This document shows positions 52,972 to 62,519 of a stretch of DNA of 64,000 bases, in pieces; the first letter of the stretch is position 1; every line of letters begins with the position of its first letter. The notes beneath the pieces are model-generated. The model was not told where the DNA came from. It made no database searches and worked only from the letters and a program-made list of their open reading frames with translations. The translations under genes were made by a program, and so were the position numbers. The stretch is from JBAIYU01 sp036763085. Lineage in GTDB: Bacteria; Bacillota; Negativicutes; DSM-1736; Dendrosporobacteraceae. The stretch lies in the NCBI RefSeq assembly GCF_036763085.1, contig NZ_JBAIYU010000011.1, positions 19,874-83,873 of the forward strand, written 5' to 3'.

Positions 52972-53080
52972 AATAGTTTTATTACATGAGAAAGGACGAT
53001 TTACTTATACATGATAAATCGAATATCAGCTTTGATTTAGATGAAGGCTCTAGGCAAGCTGTTTTCAAATGTTTAGAATA

Positions 53081-54043
53081 CTATCTAGATAATATTCCTG
53101 CTGTATCATAAATTGATAAATCGATTTTATGCTTAGACTTAAAGGCTTCTTCGTATGGGACTGTAACAATCTGACCTTGTCGCAATGCTACTAGTTTGTT
53201 AATATCATCAGTTAAGATGCTATCTATGGCTGCCGCTCCCATACGGCTTGCCATGATATTATCCATCGCCGTTGGATTACCACCACGCTGGATATAGCCT
53301 AATACAGTAACGTGTGGCTGAAATTGCGTTTTTGCACTGATTTGTGAGGCTATATCATAGCCCTTGGCTACACCTTCAGCAACTAAAATAATGCTATACT
53401 GCTTTCCACGCTTGTAGCTTTTTCCCAGTCTCTCACAAATTGTTTCAATATCCAAAGGCTGCTCTGGAAGTAAAATAGCTTCGGCACCGCACGCTAGTCC
53501 TGCCATAAGAGCAATATGGCCTGCGCTTCGTCCCATAACCTCAACTATAGCAACTCTTTCATGCGAGGCAGCAGTATCGCGAATTTTATTCACAGCCTCT
53601 AACACAGTATTGAGGGCTGTGTCAAAGCCGATAGTGTATTCAGTACCGGCCATATCATTGTCTATGGTTCCCGGAATTACCATAGTAGGAACACCCTCTG
53701 TTGCCAATTTAGCTGCTCCAGCCATAGAACCATCGCCGCCAATAACTATTAAATAGTCAATAAAATGATTTTTTAACTGTTGCAAGGCTAAAGCAAATCC
53801 ATCTGATGTTTTGAATGCCTCACTACGAGCTGTCTTTAGTACAGTTCCACCATGTTGGATTATTCCGCCAACAGACTGAAAACTCATTAAATTGAAAGCT
53901 CCTTGGATTACTCCTTCATAACCACGCTGTACACCAAAGACCTCAAATCCATGGTATATGCCTTTTCTTACTACTGCTCGTATTGCGGCATTCATGCCTG
54001 GTGCATCACCACCACTTGTCAAAACGGCAATTCTTTTAACCAT
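53081..54043 (-). CDS. pfkA: 6-phosphofructokinase
   Basis: PfkA phosphorylates fructose 6-phosphate with ATP, the committed step of glycolysis. The 320-aa protein shows LTSGGDAPGMNAAIRA, the VIGGDGSMAGA loop (about 100), and PGTIDNDMAGTEYTIGFDTA (about 125-144) with the catalytic Asp. The Gly in GGDGS is typical of ATP-dependent enzymes. The frame opens earlier, but AAGGAGG lies 9 nt before the ATG at 54043. It follows the RND permease by 36 nt and may be partly cotranscribed. Confidence 0.95.
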   Translation of the reverse strand: MVKRIAVLTSGGDAPGMNAAIRAVVRKGIYHGFEVFGVQRGYEGVIQGAFNLMSFQSVGGIIQHGGTVLKTARSEAFKTSDGFALALQQLKNHFIDYLIVIGGDGSMAGAAKLATEGVPTMVIPGTIDNDMAGTEYTIGFDTALNTVLEAVNKIRDTAASHERVAIVEVMGRSAGHIALMAGLACGAEAILLPEQPLDIETICERLGKSYKRGKQYSIILVAEGVAKGYDIASQISAKTQFQPHVTVLGYIQRGGNPTAMDNIMASRMGAAAIDSILTDDINKLVALRQGQIVTVPYEEAFKSKHKIDLSIYDTAGILSR

Positions 54044-54079
54044 AATCTTCATCCTCCTTGTAACAGGCATCTACCATAA

Positions 54080-57000
54080 CTACATATTTACTGAATTATT
54101 CTTATTTGACCCTTTTATACCGCTTTTTAGATTATCAATTAATAAATAAACTAACGGAACAATCACTAATGTAAGCGCGGTAGACGTTATTAATCCGCCA
54201 ATAAGGACAACCCCCATTGATGAACGAAGTTCCGCACCGGCTCCAAAACCTAATGCTATAGGAACCATTCCAAAAATCATAGCCATTGTTGTCATTAAAA
54301 TCGGCCGAAGTCTAGTAATACCTGCTTCTATAAGAGCATCTGTAACTAGCCAGCCTTTGATCCGCAGTTGATTGGTATAGTCAACTAATAGGATGGCATT
54401 CTTTGTTACCAACCCCATAAGCATTATTACGCCAATTAAAGACATTATATTTATAGTTTTTCCAGCAATCAACAGTCCTAATATTGCCCCTACAAGTGAA
54501 AACGGCAGGGAAAGCATTATCGTAAGTGGATGAAGGAAGCTTTCAAATTCTGCAGCTAACACCATGTAAATTAGTACAATTGCTAAAATCAAAGCTTTAG
54601 CAATTTCAGCGAACGATTCTTGCATAGTTTGAGCTTGGCCTACAAATTTATAACTATAGCCTAATGGTAGATTTAAGCTAGGAATTAATGATTTAACTTT
54701 ATCAATAACTTCGCCGGAAGAGACACCCACAGTATTGGCATACACTATAACTTGCCGCTGGCGAGCTTCACGATCTATTTGTGTCGGACCAGAAGACAGT
54801 TTTACTTCGGCGACATCCTTCAGGCGAACAAAGCTTCCAGACTTTGTAGCAACACGCAAATTAGAGACATCGTCAATATTTAGTCGCGCTTCTGGTACAA
54901 GTTGAACACGAATATTATAATCACTGTCACCCACAGTATATTGATTTTTAGTAACCTTTCCTAAAAAGGCCATCTGAACAGTATCACCCAGGGTTGCAGC
55001 ATCGATGCCTGCATCACCAGCCCGCGCACTATTTAACTTGATTTGGACTTCTGGTTCAAATTGTTCTGTTGATATATCAACATCAGTTGTCCCAGGAATT
55101 TGCTTTATCGCATCTGCTAGTTCTTGAGCAGCTCTAGTCAATGTTTCCAGTTCAGAGCCTCTTATACCGACTTGTATTGGTCTAGAATCGCCTCTTCCTA
55201 CGCCTTGGTTATTCTGCACAGCAATCTTTAAACCTTCGACTTCACGAAATTTAATACGCAGGTCATCCATTATATCCATCATGCTACGTGCACGGTTAGA
55301 TGAAGGTATTAGTCTTATTCCAATACTCGCTTTATATACCGGCTGTCTCATTGATCCAATTACCATAAATGCAGTTTCGAGTTCAGGAATATTTAAGACT
55401 TCTGCCTCAACCGGCGCAATAAGCTGTTTCATTTTTTCCATAGAAGTACCGGCTGGAGCTGATACTGCAATATTGAATTCTCCTGAATCATAAGTTGGTT
55501 GAAATTCTTTGCCAAGAAACTGTACAAGCAGCGCATTAATAAACAATGAAAGTATTGCTAATGCGACTAACTTCTTAGGTCGACGCAAAGCCCAAGTTAA
55601 TACTTCTTGATACAGTTTACGGAATGAAAGAAATAGCTCTTCCCATTTATCCAGTATTTTTTGAATGCCGGAAAAGCACGCACCTTTGTTATGATCATAT
55701 TTTAGCCAGTAGGCCGACAATGTTGGCGTTAAAGTAAAGGCGACAAATAATGAAAACGCTACAGCAAAAGCTACCGTTAAGCCAAACTGCTTAAAGAATT
55801 GACCAATTACCAGTCCCATGCTTCCAACTGGCACAAAAACGGCTAATATCGAAAGCGTTGTAGCCATTACAGCTAGTGCAATTTCGGTTGTGCCAAAATA
55901 AGCTGCTTCCATCGGGGACTGACCTTTCTCCATATGCCGATATATGTTTTCTATAACAACTATAGCATCATCTATCAATATACCAACAGCCAGACTTAGC
56001 CCCATCAGTGACATATTATTAAGAGTAAAGCCCATGGCTTTCATGAGGAAAAATGTTGCTACTATTGAGGTAGGTATTGCAATTGCTCCAATAATTGTAG
56101 CCCTTGAATTCTGCAAAAATAAAAAAGTAATTATGACAGCAAGGATTCCCCCGAAAACAAGCGACATCATAACGTCCTCAACGCTGTCGCGAATATAAAT
56201 GGAACTATCACGTACTGTTGACACTTTTATGTCTGATGGCAGAATGTTTTTCTGCATGCCTAGCATTGCTTGTTTGACCCGGTCTGCAACATCTACTGTA
56301 TTTGTACCAGATTGTTTTTGAATTGCGACAAGCACGCTTGGACTTCCGTCGGTTTGCGCGTAAACACGCTCTTCGCCCCATCCATCCGAAATAGTGACAA
56401 CATCGCCCAATTTAATAAGCTTGCCCTGTTGATTAACAATAACGACTTCTTTAAGCTCATCGACACTCTTGTATTTGCCAAGCGTTCTGACCGTAAGTTC
56501 AGTCCCCTGTTCATTAACTCTGCCACCTGGAGTATTAACATTCTGCATATCTACAACATCCAGGATTTGCTTAAATGAGATATTATATGATTCAGCCTTA
56601 TGGGGATCTACATAGATATGAATTTCACGATCACTTGCTCCAAATACATTTACCTCTGCTACCCCATCTAATCGCTGCAACTCGTCCTTGACAACATCAA
56701 CAGCAAGTTTTCTTATTTCACCACGGCTGCGGCTGTCTGAGGAAAGGCTGAAATACACTATAGATTGCGCGGTAATATCATATCGCTGTACAACAGGCTC
56801 GTCGACTTGATCGGGCAGCCTTTTTCGAACGCTGGCTACCTTTTCGCGGACTTCATTGGCTGCTAGCTTAGGATTTGTGCCAAACTCAAATTCTAGCGTA
56901 ACTTGTGAAATACCTTCACGTGATACTGAAGACAATGTTTTTATCCCCGCGACCGAACTAACTGCATCCTCAATCGGTTTGGTAACTAAACTTTCCATTT

Positions 57001-57166
57001 CTTCAGGCGATGCACCAGTATAAGTAACTGTGACATTAACTATAGGGAAGTCAATGTCTGGATATAAATCAATACCTAATGACGGGTAAGCGCTTAGACC
57101 AAATACAACTAGAAGCATTACAATCATTGTTGTGAATACTGGTCTCTTTATAAAGGTGTTAATCAT
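54080..57166 (-). CDS. RND multidrug efflux permease (AcrB/HAE1-like)
   Basis: The 1028-aa inner-membrane pump uses proton flux to export amphiphiles. It has the duplicated RND layout: a first helix at about 10-30, a porter domain, helices from about 330 on, a second periplasmic loop (about 560-860), and further helices to 1010. The proton-relay pair lies in GILIDDAIVVIEN (about 396-408). Its stop-start junction abuts the adaptor gene. No outer-membrane TolC gene is in the window. An RND pump implies two membranes. Confidence 0.93.
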   Translation of the reverse strand: MINTFIKRPVFTTMIVMLLVVFGLSAYPSLGIDLYPDIDFPIVNVTVTYTGASPEEMESLVTKPIEDAVSSVAGIKTLSSVSREGISQVTLEFEFGTNPKLAANEVREKVASVRKRLPDQVDEPVVQRYDITAQSIVYFSLSSDSRSRGEIRKLAVDVVKDELQRLDGVAEVNVFGASDREIHIYVDPHKAESYNISFKQILDVVDMQNVNTPGGRVNEQGTELTVRTLGKYKSVDELKEVVIVNQQGKLIKLGDVVTISDGWGEERVYAQTDGSPSVLVAIQKQSGTNTVDVADRVKQAMLGMQKNILPSDIKVSTVRDSSIYIRDSVEDVMMSLVFGGILAVIITFLFLQNSRATIIGAIAIPTSIVATFFLMKAMGFTLNNMSLMGLSLAVGILIDDAIVVIENIYRHMEKGQSPMEAAYFGTTEIALAVMATTLSILAVFVPVGSMGLVIGQFFKQFGLTVAFAVAFSLFVAFTLTPTLSAYWLKYDHNKGACFSGIQKILDKWEELFLSFRKLYQEVLTWALRRPKKLVALAILSLFINALLVQFLGKEFQPTYDSGEFNIAVSAPAGTSMEKMKQLIAPVEAEVLNIPELETAFMVIGSMRQPVYKASIGIRLIPSSNRARSMMDIMDDLRIKFREVEGLKIAVQNNQGVGRGDSRPIQVGIRGSELETLTRAAQELADAIKQIPGTTDVDISTEQFEPEVQIKLNSARAGDAGIDAATLGDTVQMAFLGKVTKNQYTVGDSDYNIRVQLVPEARLNIDDVSNLRVATKSGSFVRLKDVAEVKLSSGPTQIDREARQRQVIVYANTVGVSSGEVIDKVKSLIPSLNLPLGYSYKFVGQAQTMQESFAEIAKALILAIVLIYMVLAAEFESFLHPLTIMLSLPFSLVGAILGLLIAGKTINIMSLIGVIMLMGLVTKNAILLVDYTNQLRIKGWLVTDALIEAGITRLRPILMTTMAMIFGMVPIALGFGAGAELRSSMGVVLIGGLITSTALTLVIVPLVYLLIDNLKSGIKGSNKNNSVNM

Positions 57167-58300
57167 TTAGACTCCACCTTCCGCAGCCTTTGTTAAAGAA
57201 ATGCTTGATCCGTCTTTTAATTTATTCTGCCCGGAAGTGACAATTCTTTCGCCTTCGGACAAACCTTCTATAACTTCAGCCCATCCCCCGCCAACAAAAC
57301 CAACTTTTAATACGCGCTGCTCAACTTTATTATCGGCTTTTACTACAAAAGTTGTTTTTTGATCTTCGCGCATTACTAGAGCACCTTCCGGGATAGCAAT
57401 TATATTTTTATGTATTGGAGCGGTCGACGAGACTTTTGCAAACATTCCGGCTTTCAGAATACCTTCAGAGTTAGGAATTGTTACATCAGCAGTAAACGTC
57501 CGTGCTGGCAATGCCGCAGCGGGGGATATACGCGTAATTGTTCCTGAAAAGTCTTTGTCCGGAATGGCATCAACTCTAATCTTAACAGTATTGCCTACCG
57601 AAATCTCGTTGATCTGGCCTTCACCAATACTAGTCTTAGCAAGTAAGGAATTTATATCTGCGATTGTAACGATTGGCGAACCGGCTTTAGCGAAAAAGCC
57701 TGATTGCATGTGCCTCTTAATAATAACGCCTGAACGTGGTGCTAAAATATTGGCATTGTCCAACCTAGCCTTTAACAGCGTAAGATTACCCTGAGCAGAA
57801 CGGACTTGGCCAGTTGACAAGTCGCGCTTAGACCTTGCTGCATCTAAAGCTTGAAGAGATATAGCCCCTTGTCCTGCTAGGGCTTCTGTTCGGCGCAAAT
57901 CTTGCTCTGCTTGTTCTAAACTCGCTTGACTTGACAGTAAATTACCTTCAGCTTGTATAACTTGCGCTAATAGTTCATTAGTGTCTAAGACTGCAATAAT
58001 GCTTCCCTCTTGGACATAATCACCCTCTTCAACATGAAGTGAATCTATTCTACCGTCAATTTTAGAAGAAATATCTGCCTGCCAAACTGGTTCAAGACTA
58101 GCCGAGTATGTAATAATTGGAGTTATATCACGTCTCTCAACCTTAGATACTTCTACTGTGACAATTCTCCCTTGAGAGACCTTCCCAGCCCGCTCTTTGT
58201 TTGCAGCAAGATTGGCATAGATACGATATCCTATTAAACCAACCAATAACACTGCTACTATACTGGCAATACAAATCACTTTCCGTTTGTTTGTTACCAA
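57167..58300 (-). CDS. RND efflux periplasmic adaptor subunit
   Basis: The 377-aa membrane-fusion protein links the RND pump to an outer-membrane channel. An N-terminal hydrophobic anchor (about 8-27) is followed by a lipoyl/barrel-sandwich half with SKIDGRIDSLHVEEGDYVQEG, a helical hairpin (about 115-170), and a beta-barrel region ending near EGLSEGERIVTSG. There is no lipobox Cys. Start is TTG, 8 nt after GGGAGG. The gene directly abuts the permease gene. Confidence 0.92.
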   Translation of the reverse strand: MVTNKRKVICIASIVAVLLVGLIGYRIYANLAANKERAGKVSQGRIVTVEVSKVERRDITPIITYSASLEPVWQADISSKIDGRIDSLHVEEGDYVQEGSIIAVLDTNELLAQVIQAEGNLLSSQASLEQAEQDLRRTEALAGQGAISLQALDAARSKRDLSTGQVRSAQGNLTLLKARLDNANILAPRSGVIIKRHMQSGFFAKAGSPIVTIADINSLLAKTSIGEGQINEISVGNTVKIRVDAIPDKDFSGTITRISPAAALPARTFTADVTIPNSEGILKAGMFAKVSSTAPIHKNIIAIPEGALVMREDQKTTFVVKADNKVEQRVLKVGFVGGGWAEVIEGLSEGERIVTSGQNKLKDGSSISLTKAAEGGV

Positions 58301-58519
58301 CCTAGCTTCCTCCCTAGTACATATTTAACTATTACTTCTACTATTTACCAAACTATCCTGCTAAATTTTTACATTTAGAGAATGCTATAAGTATAATCAG
58401 TAACTTCTAGTATTAGTTAAAAGCAAAACAAGATTGATAACACAGCTTGGACGAGCCATAAAACAACTCAGTCCATACTCGCCACTTATCCCGCTTTTAA
58501 AGAAAGTAACACTTTAGCT

Positions 58520-58547
58520 TAGGATAAAAAAAGGACCCGCAAGGGTC
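58520..58547 (-). terminator. Terminator of the aro operon
   Basis: A GACCC/GGGTC stem (58534-58538 with 58543-58547) followed by eight T residues on the minus strand lies just after aroB. The roughly 230 nt between it and the adaptor gene hold nothing else recognisable. Confidence 0.7.
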
Positions 58548-58549
58548 AC

Positions 58550-59635
58550 TTAAATAATTATCTCAACTAATGCTTTTTTTATAATATCTTCTGAAACATC
58601 ATTACGAACAACTACCTTACCAATATCGTTTAACAATACCCAATGAACTTTGCCGCCTACAACCTTCTTATCTCTGAGAAGCAAATTAATAATATCGTCT
58701 ACAGTACAATTTTTCGCCTTAAGTGGCAGCCGATAACGTGAAATTATGCTGCGGACTTCTTCAACAAGTTCATTACTACATAAACCAAGGAGGTTACTTA
58801 TCAGAGCAGCGCCATGCATGCCTATTGCTACAGCTTCACCGTGATTATATTGCTTATAACCGGTGTTTGCTTCGATGGCATGGGCAATTGTGTGACCGAA
58901 ATTTAAGATAACCCTCAGTGATAATTCTTTTTCGTCCTTTTCCACGACCTCAGCTTTAATTTCACACGAACGTTTAATTATATGTTTAAGGGCCGAGCTA
59001 TCACGATTAAGAATAGCTTCACTGTTATGCTTAAGGTATTTAAAGAAATCACTATCAGCAATAAGACCATACTTAATAACTTCTGCTAAACCAGTATATA
59101 ATTCTCGTTCAGGCAGGGTGCTTAAGGTATTAGTATCAATCAAAACTGCTTTAGGCTGATAAAAAGCACCAATCAAATTTTTTCCAAGAGCATGATTGAC
59201 TGCTACTTTTCCACCTACGCTTGAATCAACTTGGGCTAGCAGGCTTGTTGGAATTTGGATGAAAGGTACACCGCGCAAATATGTTGCCGCAATAAAACCA
59301 GTCAAATCACCTACTACACCGCCGCCTAAAGCTATTATCGGCGATTTACGATCAAGACCCATGGTAATGGCCTTAGCAAAAATTTTTTCAGCAACTGTAA
59401 GTGATTTAGTTTCCTCGCCTGGCTGCACTAGAAACAGTTCGGGCATCAAACCTGCCGACTTTAAAAGGCTTATAATTCTTTCTCCATACAGTTTTCCGAC
59501 ATTTTCATCAGACACCACTAAAATCTTTCCTTGATAATTAAGCTGCCTAAGTAGCTGCCCAGCATTATCTAAATTATTGCTATCAATATTAATTGTATAA
59601 CTTATATCTCTTAGATTAACGCTAACATCTCCCAC
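58550..59635 (-). CDS. aroB: 3-dehydroquinate synthase
   Basis: AroB cyclises DAHP to 3-dehydroquinate using NAD and a divalent metal, the second shikimate step. The 361-aa protein shows ALGGGVVGDLTGFIAATYLRGV (about 103-124), PTSLLAQVDSSVGGKVAVNH (about 128-147), and the metal-site NFGHTIAHAIE (about 245). Start is GTG after AAGGAGG; the gene overlaps aroK by 14 nt. Confidence 0.95.
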   Translation of the reverse strand: MGDVSVNLRDISYTINIDSNNLDNAGQLLRQLNYQGKILVVSDENVGKLYGERIISLLKSAGLMPELFLVQPGEETKSLTVAEKIFAKAITMGLDRKSPIIALGGGVVGDLTGFIAATYLRGVPFIQIPTSLLAQVDSSVGGKVAVNHALGKNLIGAFYQPKAVLIDTNTLSTLPERELYTGLAEVIKYGLIADSDFFKYLKHNSEAILNRDSSALKHIIKRSCEIKAEVVEKDEKELSLRVILNFGHTIAHAIEANTGYKQYNHGEAVAIGMHGAALISNLLGLCSNELVEEVRSIISRYRLPLKAKNCTVDDIINLLLRDKKVVGGKVHWVLLNDIGKVVVRNDVSEDIIKKALVEIII

Positions 59636-60149
59636 GCAAATACCCTCCTTGACGTAAGAAAGTTATAATTTGGTCAGTAACTTGTTGTGGTGTTCTATCG
59701 CTGGTATCAATAGATAAATCGGCAAAGCTGTATAGTTCAGAACGTTCTGTTAGTAAGTTTGCAACAACTTCCTCCCTATCCGGGCGATTAAGCAAAGGTC
59801 GGCTATTACGTCTGCCAGTGCGCTCTAAAATCACATCAAGTGATGCGGTAAGTGCAATAACAATCCCATTACTCTTTAGCCTACCCACATTTTCTGGGAA
59901 GAGAACTACTCCGCCACCTGTAGCAATCACTGCACATGTATATCGAGAGACCCTTGTCACCATTTCCTTTTCTTTCTGCCGGAAGTACTGCTCACCATGT
60001 ATTTTAAACATCTCTGGAATGGTCATATTGCTTTCATTCTCAATTTTCTGGTCAGTATCAATAAATGGACGTCCTAGTCTGCTGGCTAACAGACGCCCTG
60101 TACTAGTTTTCCCTGTTCCCATAAAGCCAATTAAGACGACATTCTTCAT
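59622..60149 (-). CDS. aroK: Shikimate kinase
   Basis: AroK phosphorylates shikimate. The 175-aa P-loop protein has GFMGTGKTSTGRLLA (about 8-22), DTDQKIE (about 31-37), and IATGGGVVLFPEN (about 73-85). The frame opens earlier, but the ATG at 60149 follows AGGTGAT, 4 nt after the aroC stop, giving the usual length. Confidence 0.94.
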   Translation of the reverse strand: MKNVVLIGFMGTGKTSTGRLLASRLGRPFIDTDQKIENESNMTIPEMFKIHGEQYFRQKEKEMVTRVSRYTCAVIATGGGVVLFPENVGRLKSNGIVIALTASLDVILERTGRRNSRPLLNRPDREEVVANLLTERSELYSFADLSIDTSDRTPQQVTDQIITFLRQGGYLRGRC

Positions 60150-60153
60150 ACAA

Positions 60154-61305
60154 TCACCTGCCAAGTCTTTCTCGATAATTGCGGACAGCTGCTGTAAAGT
60201 CGCCTAAACTATCGCCGCCGAATTTTTCGAGCAAGGCCTCAGCAATAACAATGGCCGTCATTGCCTCCCCGACAACCGCCGCCGCAGAAACAGCACATAC
60301 ATCGCTGCGTTCGGTATTAGCCATAACTTGTTCATGACTCAATACATCAACAGAAGCAAGTGGAGTCATCAGTGTTGGAATTGGCTTCATTACAGCCCTT
60401 ATAATAATTGGTTCGCCGTTACTCATGCCACCTTCTAAGCCGCCTGCATGATTGGTTTTGCGGTAATAACCTAATTCATCATTGTAAAATATCTCATCAT
60501 GGGCCTGACTGCCCAGCAGATTTGCATAGCCAAAGCCTTCACCAATTTCTACGCCTTTGATAGCCTGAATAGACATCATCGCAGCTGATATGCGGGTATC
60601 TAGTCTTCGGTCCCACTGAACATGACTGCCGAGACCTGGCATCGTATTAAGTACAGCTATCTCAAAAATTCCGCCTAATGTATCTCCGCGTTCTTTAGCA
60701 TCACGTATAGCTTGTTTCATACGCTCTTCAGCATCAGTATCTATGCAGCTTAAATCAGAGCCGTTTAACAGTTCTTCAATAGAGTGATAATCTACTTTTG
60801 GTCGGTCAATATAAGCACCACCAATATTTGTAACGTGTGAAACTACCTTAATTCCACAGGTTTCGAGAAGCTGTTTTGCTAGACCGCCTACAGCAACTCT
60901 GGCAGCAGTTTCTCTAGCACTAGCTCTCTCTAAAATATCACGAATATCTTGGCGCTGATACTTTTGCACCCCGGTTAAATCGGCATGTCCAGGTCTAGCT
61001 GCCGTGACACTTTCTCCATGCGGTTGACCGCTGACCGACATACGATCCTGCCAATTAGCCCAATCCTTGTTGCGAATAACTAACGTAATTGGCCCTCCTA
61101 ATGTCTGACCAAACCTTACACCGGATTGAATATCTGCCTTATCCTGCTCGATCTTCATCCGTCCGCCTCGTCCATATCCCTGCTGACGTCTGGCTAAATC
61201 TTTATTGATTTTATCTATGTCAATATTGAGACCAGCTGGAAGTCCTTCGATAATTGCAGTTAGACAAGGTCCATGAGATTCGCCTGCAGTCATAAAACGT
61301 AACAT
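60154..61305 (-). CDS. aroC: Chorismate synthase
   Basis: AroC makes chorismate from EPSP with reduced FMN. The 383-aa protein starts LRFMTAGESHGPCL, with ARRQQGYGRGGRM (about 34-46) and RPGHADLTGVQKY (about 105-117) as diagnostic motifs, and SNGEPIIIRAVMKPIPT near 290. AGAGGTGAT precedes the ATG. It heads the aroC-aroK-aroB operon. Confidence 0.96.
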   Translation of the reverse strand: MLRFMTAGESHGPCLTAIIEGLPAGLNIDIDKINKDLARRQQGYGRGGRMKIEQDKADIQSGVRFGQTLGGPITLVIRNKDWANWQDRMSVSGQPHGESVTAARPGHADLTGVQKYQRQDIRDILERASARETAARVAVGGLAKQLLETCGIKVVSHVTNIGGAYIDRPKVDYHSIEELLNGSDLSCIDTDAEERMKQAIRDAKERGDTLGGIFEIAVLNTMPGLGSHVQWDRRLDTRISAAMMSIQAIKGVEIGEGFGYANLLGSQAHDEIFYNDELGYYRKTNHAGGLEGGMSNGEPIIIRAVMKPIPTLMTPLASVDVLSHEQVMANTERSDVCAVSAAAVVGEAMTAIVIAEALLEKFGGDSLGDFTAAVRNYRERLGR

Positions 61306-61359
61306 TATATCACCTCTAATTTAATTGCTTGCATTTAAAAACATAAAATTACAATTCCC

Positions 61360-61396
61360 AGTAATAAAAATTGCGCTAACCCTATTTAGGGTTAGC
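61360..61396 (-). terminator. Terminator at the end of the pilMNO operon
   Basis: The stem GCTAACCCT/AGGGTTAGC (61375-61383 with 61388-61396) is followed by a T-rich tract on the minus strand. The pilO stop codon lies inside the hairpin. Confidence 0.78.
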
Positions 61397-61972
61397 ACCT
61401 TTGCCGTTTGTTTTAGTTTGCTCTTGCTGATTAACTCCAAAGCTATAAATATTGATAAGAATTTTACTCTCCAACTGCCCATCACGATACTGTACTGATA
61501 CATTATTACCTGAGTTAAAGCGAGTCAAGTCTTCGAGTTTCTTTAAAAAAGCTAAAGTTTGGAAGTAATCTCCCTTTACCACTAACTCAAGAGGTATTTC
61601 ACGATAGCCATTTTTATTGACTTCTTGGCCTGGTTTGAATTTTGTTAGCTGCAAACCGCTGTTGCTTGCCGATTTTTCAACTTCAACAATAAACTCACTT
61701 AGTTCAATATTATGAGGGAGCATCTTATCAACTGTAGCTATTTTGTTATTTAATTCCTGTTCATATACGCCAATATCTGGATGAGCCTTAGCAAAGGCCT
61801 CAATAGTCTGTACACGTTGGCGTTCTGATTCGTAGGTTGATGTTAGTTGAGCAATGCGGTCTTGCTGTGGAATAAGTATATAATAATAAAATACTACAAT
61901 AACTGTAACAATACCTGCACAAAAAATCAATATTTTATGTTTATCTGTTACATTTTTCATTGAAAAATCCAC
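61382..61972 (-). CDS. pilO: Type IV pilus inner-membrane protein PilO
   Basis: PilO forms the alignment subcomplex with PilN. The 196-aa protein has one N-terminal membrane helix (about 14-32), a coiled-coil (about 35-85), and a ferredoxin-like domain with LELVVKGDYFQTLAFLKKLEDL (about 125-146), as in PilO. It follows pilN by 1 nt. The C-terminal end is rich in Lys, Thr and Gly. Confidence 0.85.
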   Translation of the reverse strand: MDFSMKNVTDKHKILIFCAGIVTVIVVFYYYILIPQQDRIAQLTSTYESERQRVQTIEAFAKAHPDIGVYEQELNNKIATVDKMLPHNIELSEFIVEVEKSASNSGLQLTKFKPGQEVNKNGYREIPLELVVKGDYFQTLAFLKKLEDLTRFNSGNNVSVQYRDGQLESKILINIYSFGVNQQEQTKTNGKGANPK

Positions 61973-61973
61973 T

Positions 61974-62519
61974 TTACATCCCCTTGATCTTTACTAGAAG
62001 TTCGAAATTGGCTACTCCAGCTGAATAATCTCTGTCATTAGTAAGTTTTTCTGAGTTCACTAACGCCACATCTAAAAACAAGTCATCTTGTTCAAGCTTC
62101 TTAATAAATGTAGCTAAATCAGGATAGCTGGTTGCTAATCCTTTTATTTTAAATGAATTTTTATCCGCCAAACCAACTTCAGTCAGCCATACGTTCGGAG
62201 TTTTTACCACCCCAATATGAGTCATAATCGCATGCCAAGACTTACGTTCCTGTGTTAAACTGAGCAGTATATTGTTTTTAGCATTAATTTGCTGAACTTT
62301 AGCTTCAGTAACCCGCATCTTTTCTTGAGTTGGTTTTAACAACTCATATTGCGTACGTTTTTCTTGAATTTTACTTTCTATATTGCTAGTTGTAAAATAC
62401 CCATAACTATAGATACATATTAATATAAGTACAACGAATACGCCGACTACTGAAAAAATTCTGTACAGAGGAAGCTCTGAGCGACGTTCTTCAGTCGGCA
62501 GTAAGTTTATACGAATCAT
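61974..62519 (-). CDS. pilN: Type IV pilus assembly protein PilN
   Basis: PilN bridges PilM in the cytoplasm and PilO in the periplasm. Its cytoplasmic tail begins IRINLLPTEERR, the PilM-binding motif, followed by a membrane helix (about 22-42), a coiled coil, and a ferredoxin-like end. Length is 181 aa. The start overlaps pilM by 4 nt. Confidence 0.9.
   Translation of the reverse strand: MIRINLLPTEERRSELPLYRIFSVVGVFVVLILICIYSYGYFTTSNIESKIQEKRTQYELLKPTQEKMRVTEAKVQQINAKNNILLSLTQERKSWHAIMTHIGVVKTPNVWLTEVGLADKNSFKIKGLATSYPDLATFIKKLEQDDLFLDVALVNSEKLTNDRDYSAGVANFELLVKIKGM

Noticed and set aside
52986..53111. 41-codon plus-strand ORF between the pfkA stop and its terminator
   Set aside because: It has no ribosome site and overlaps the 3' end of pfkA; no family was recognised. 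It could be rescued by ribosome profiling.
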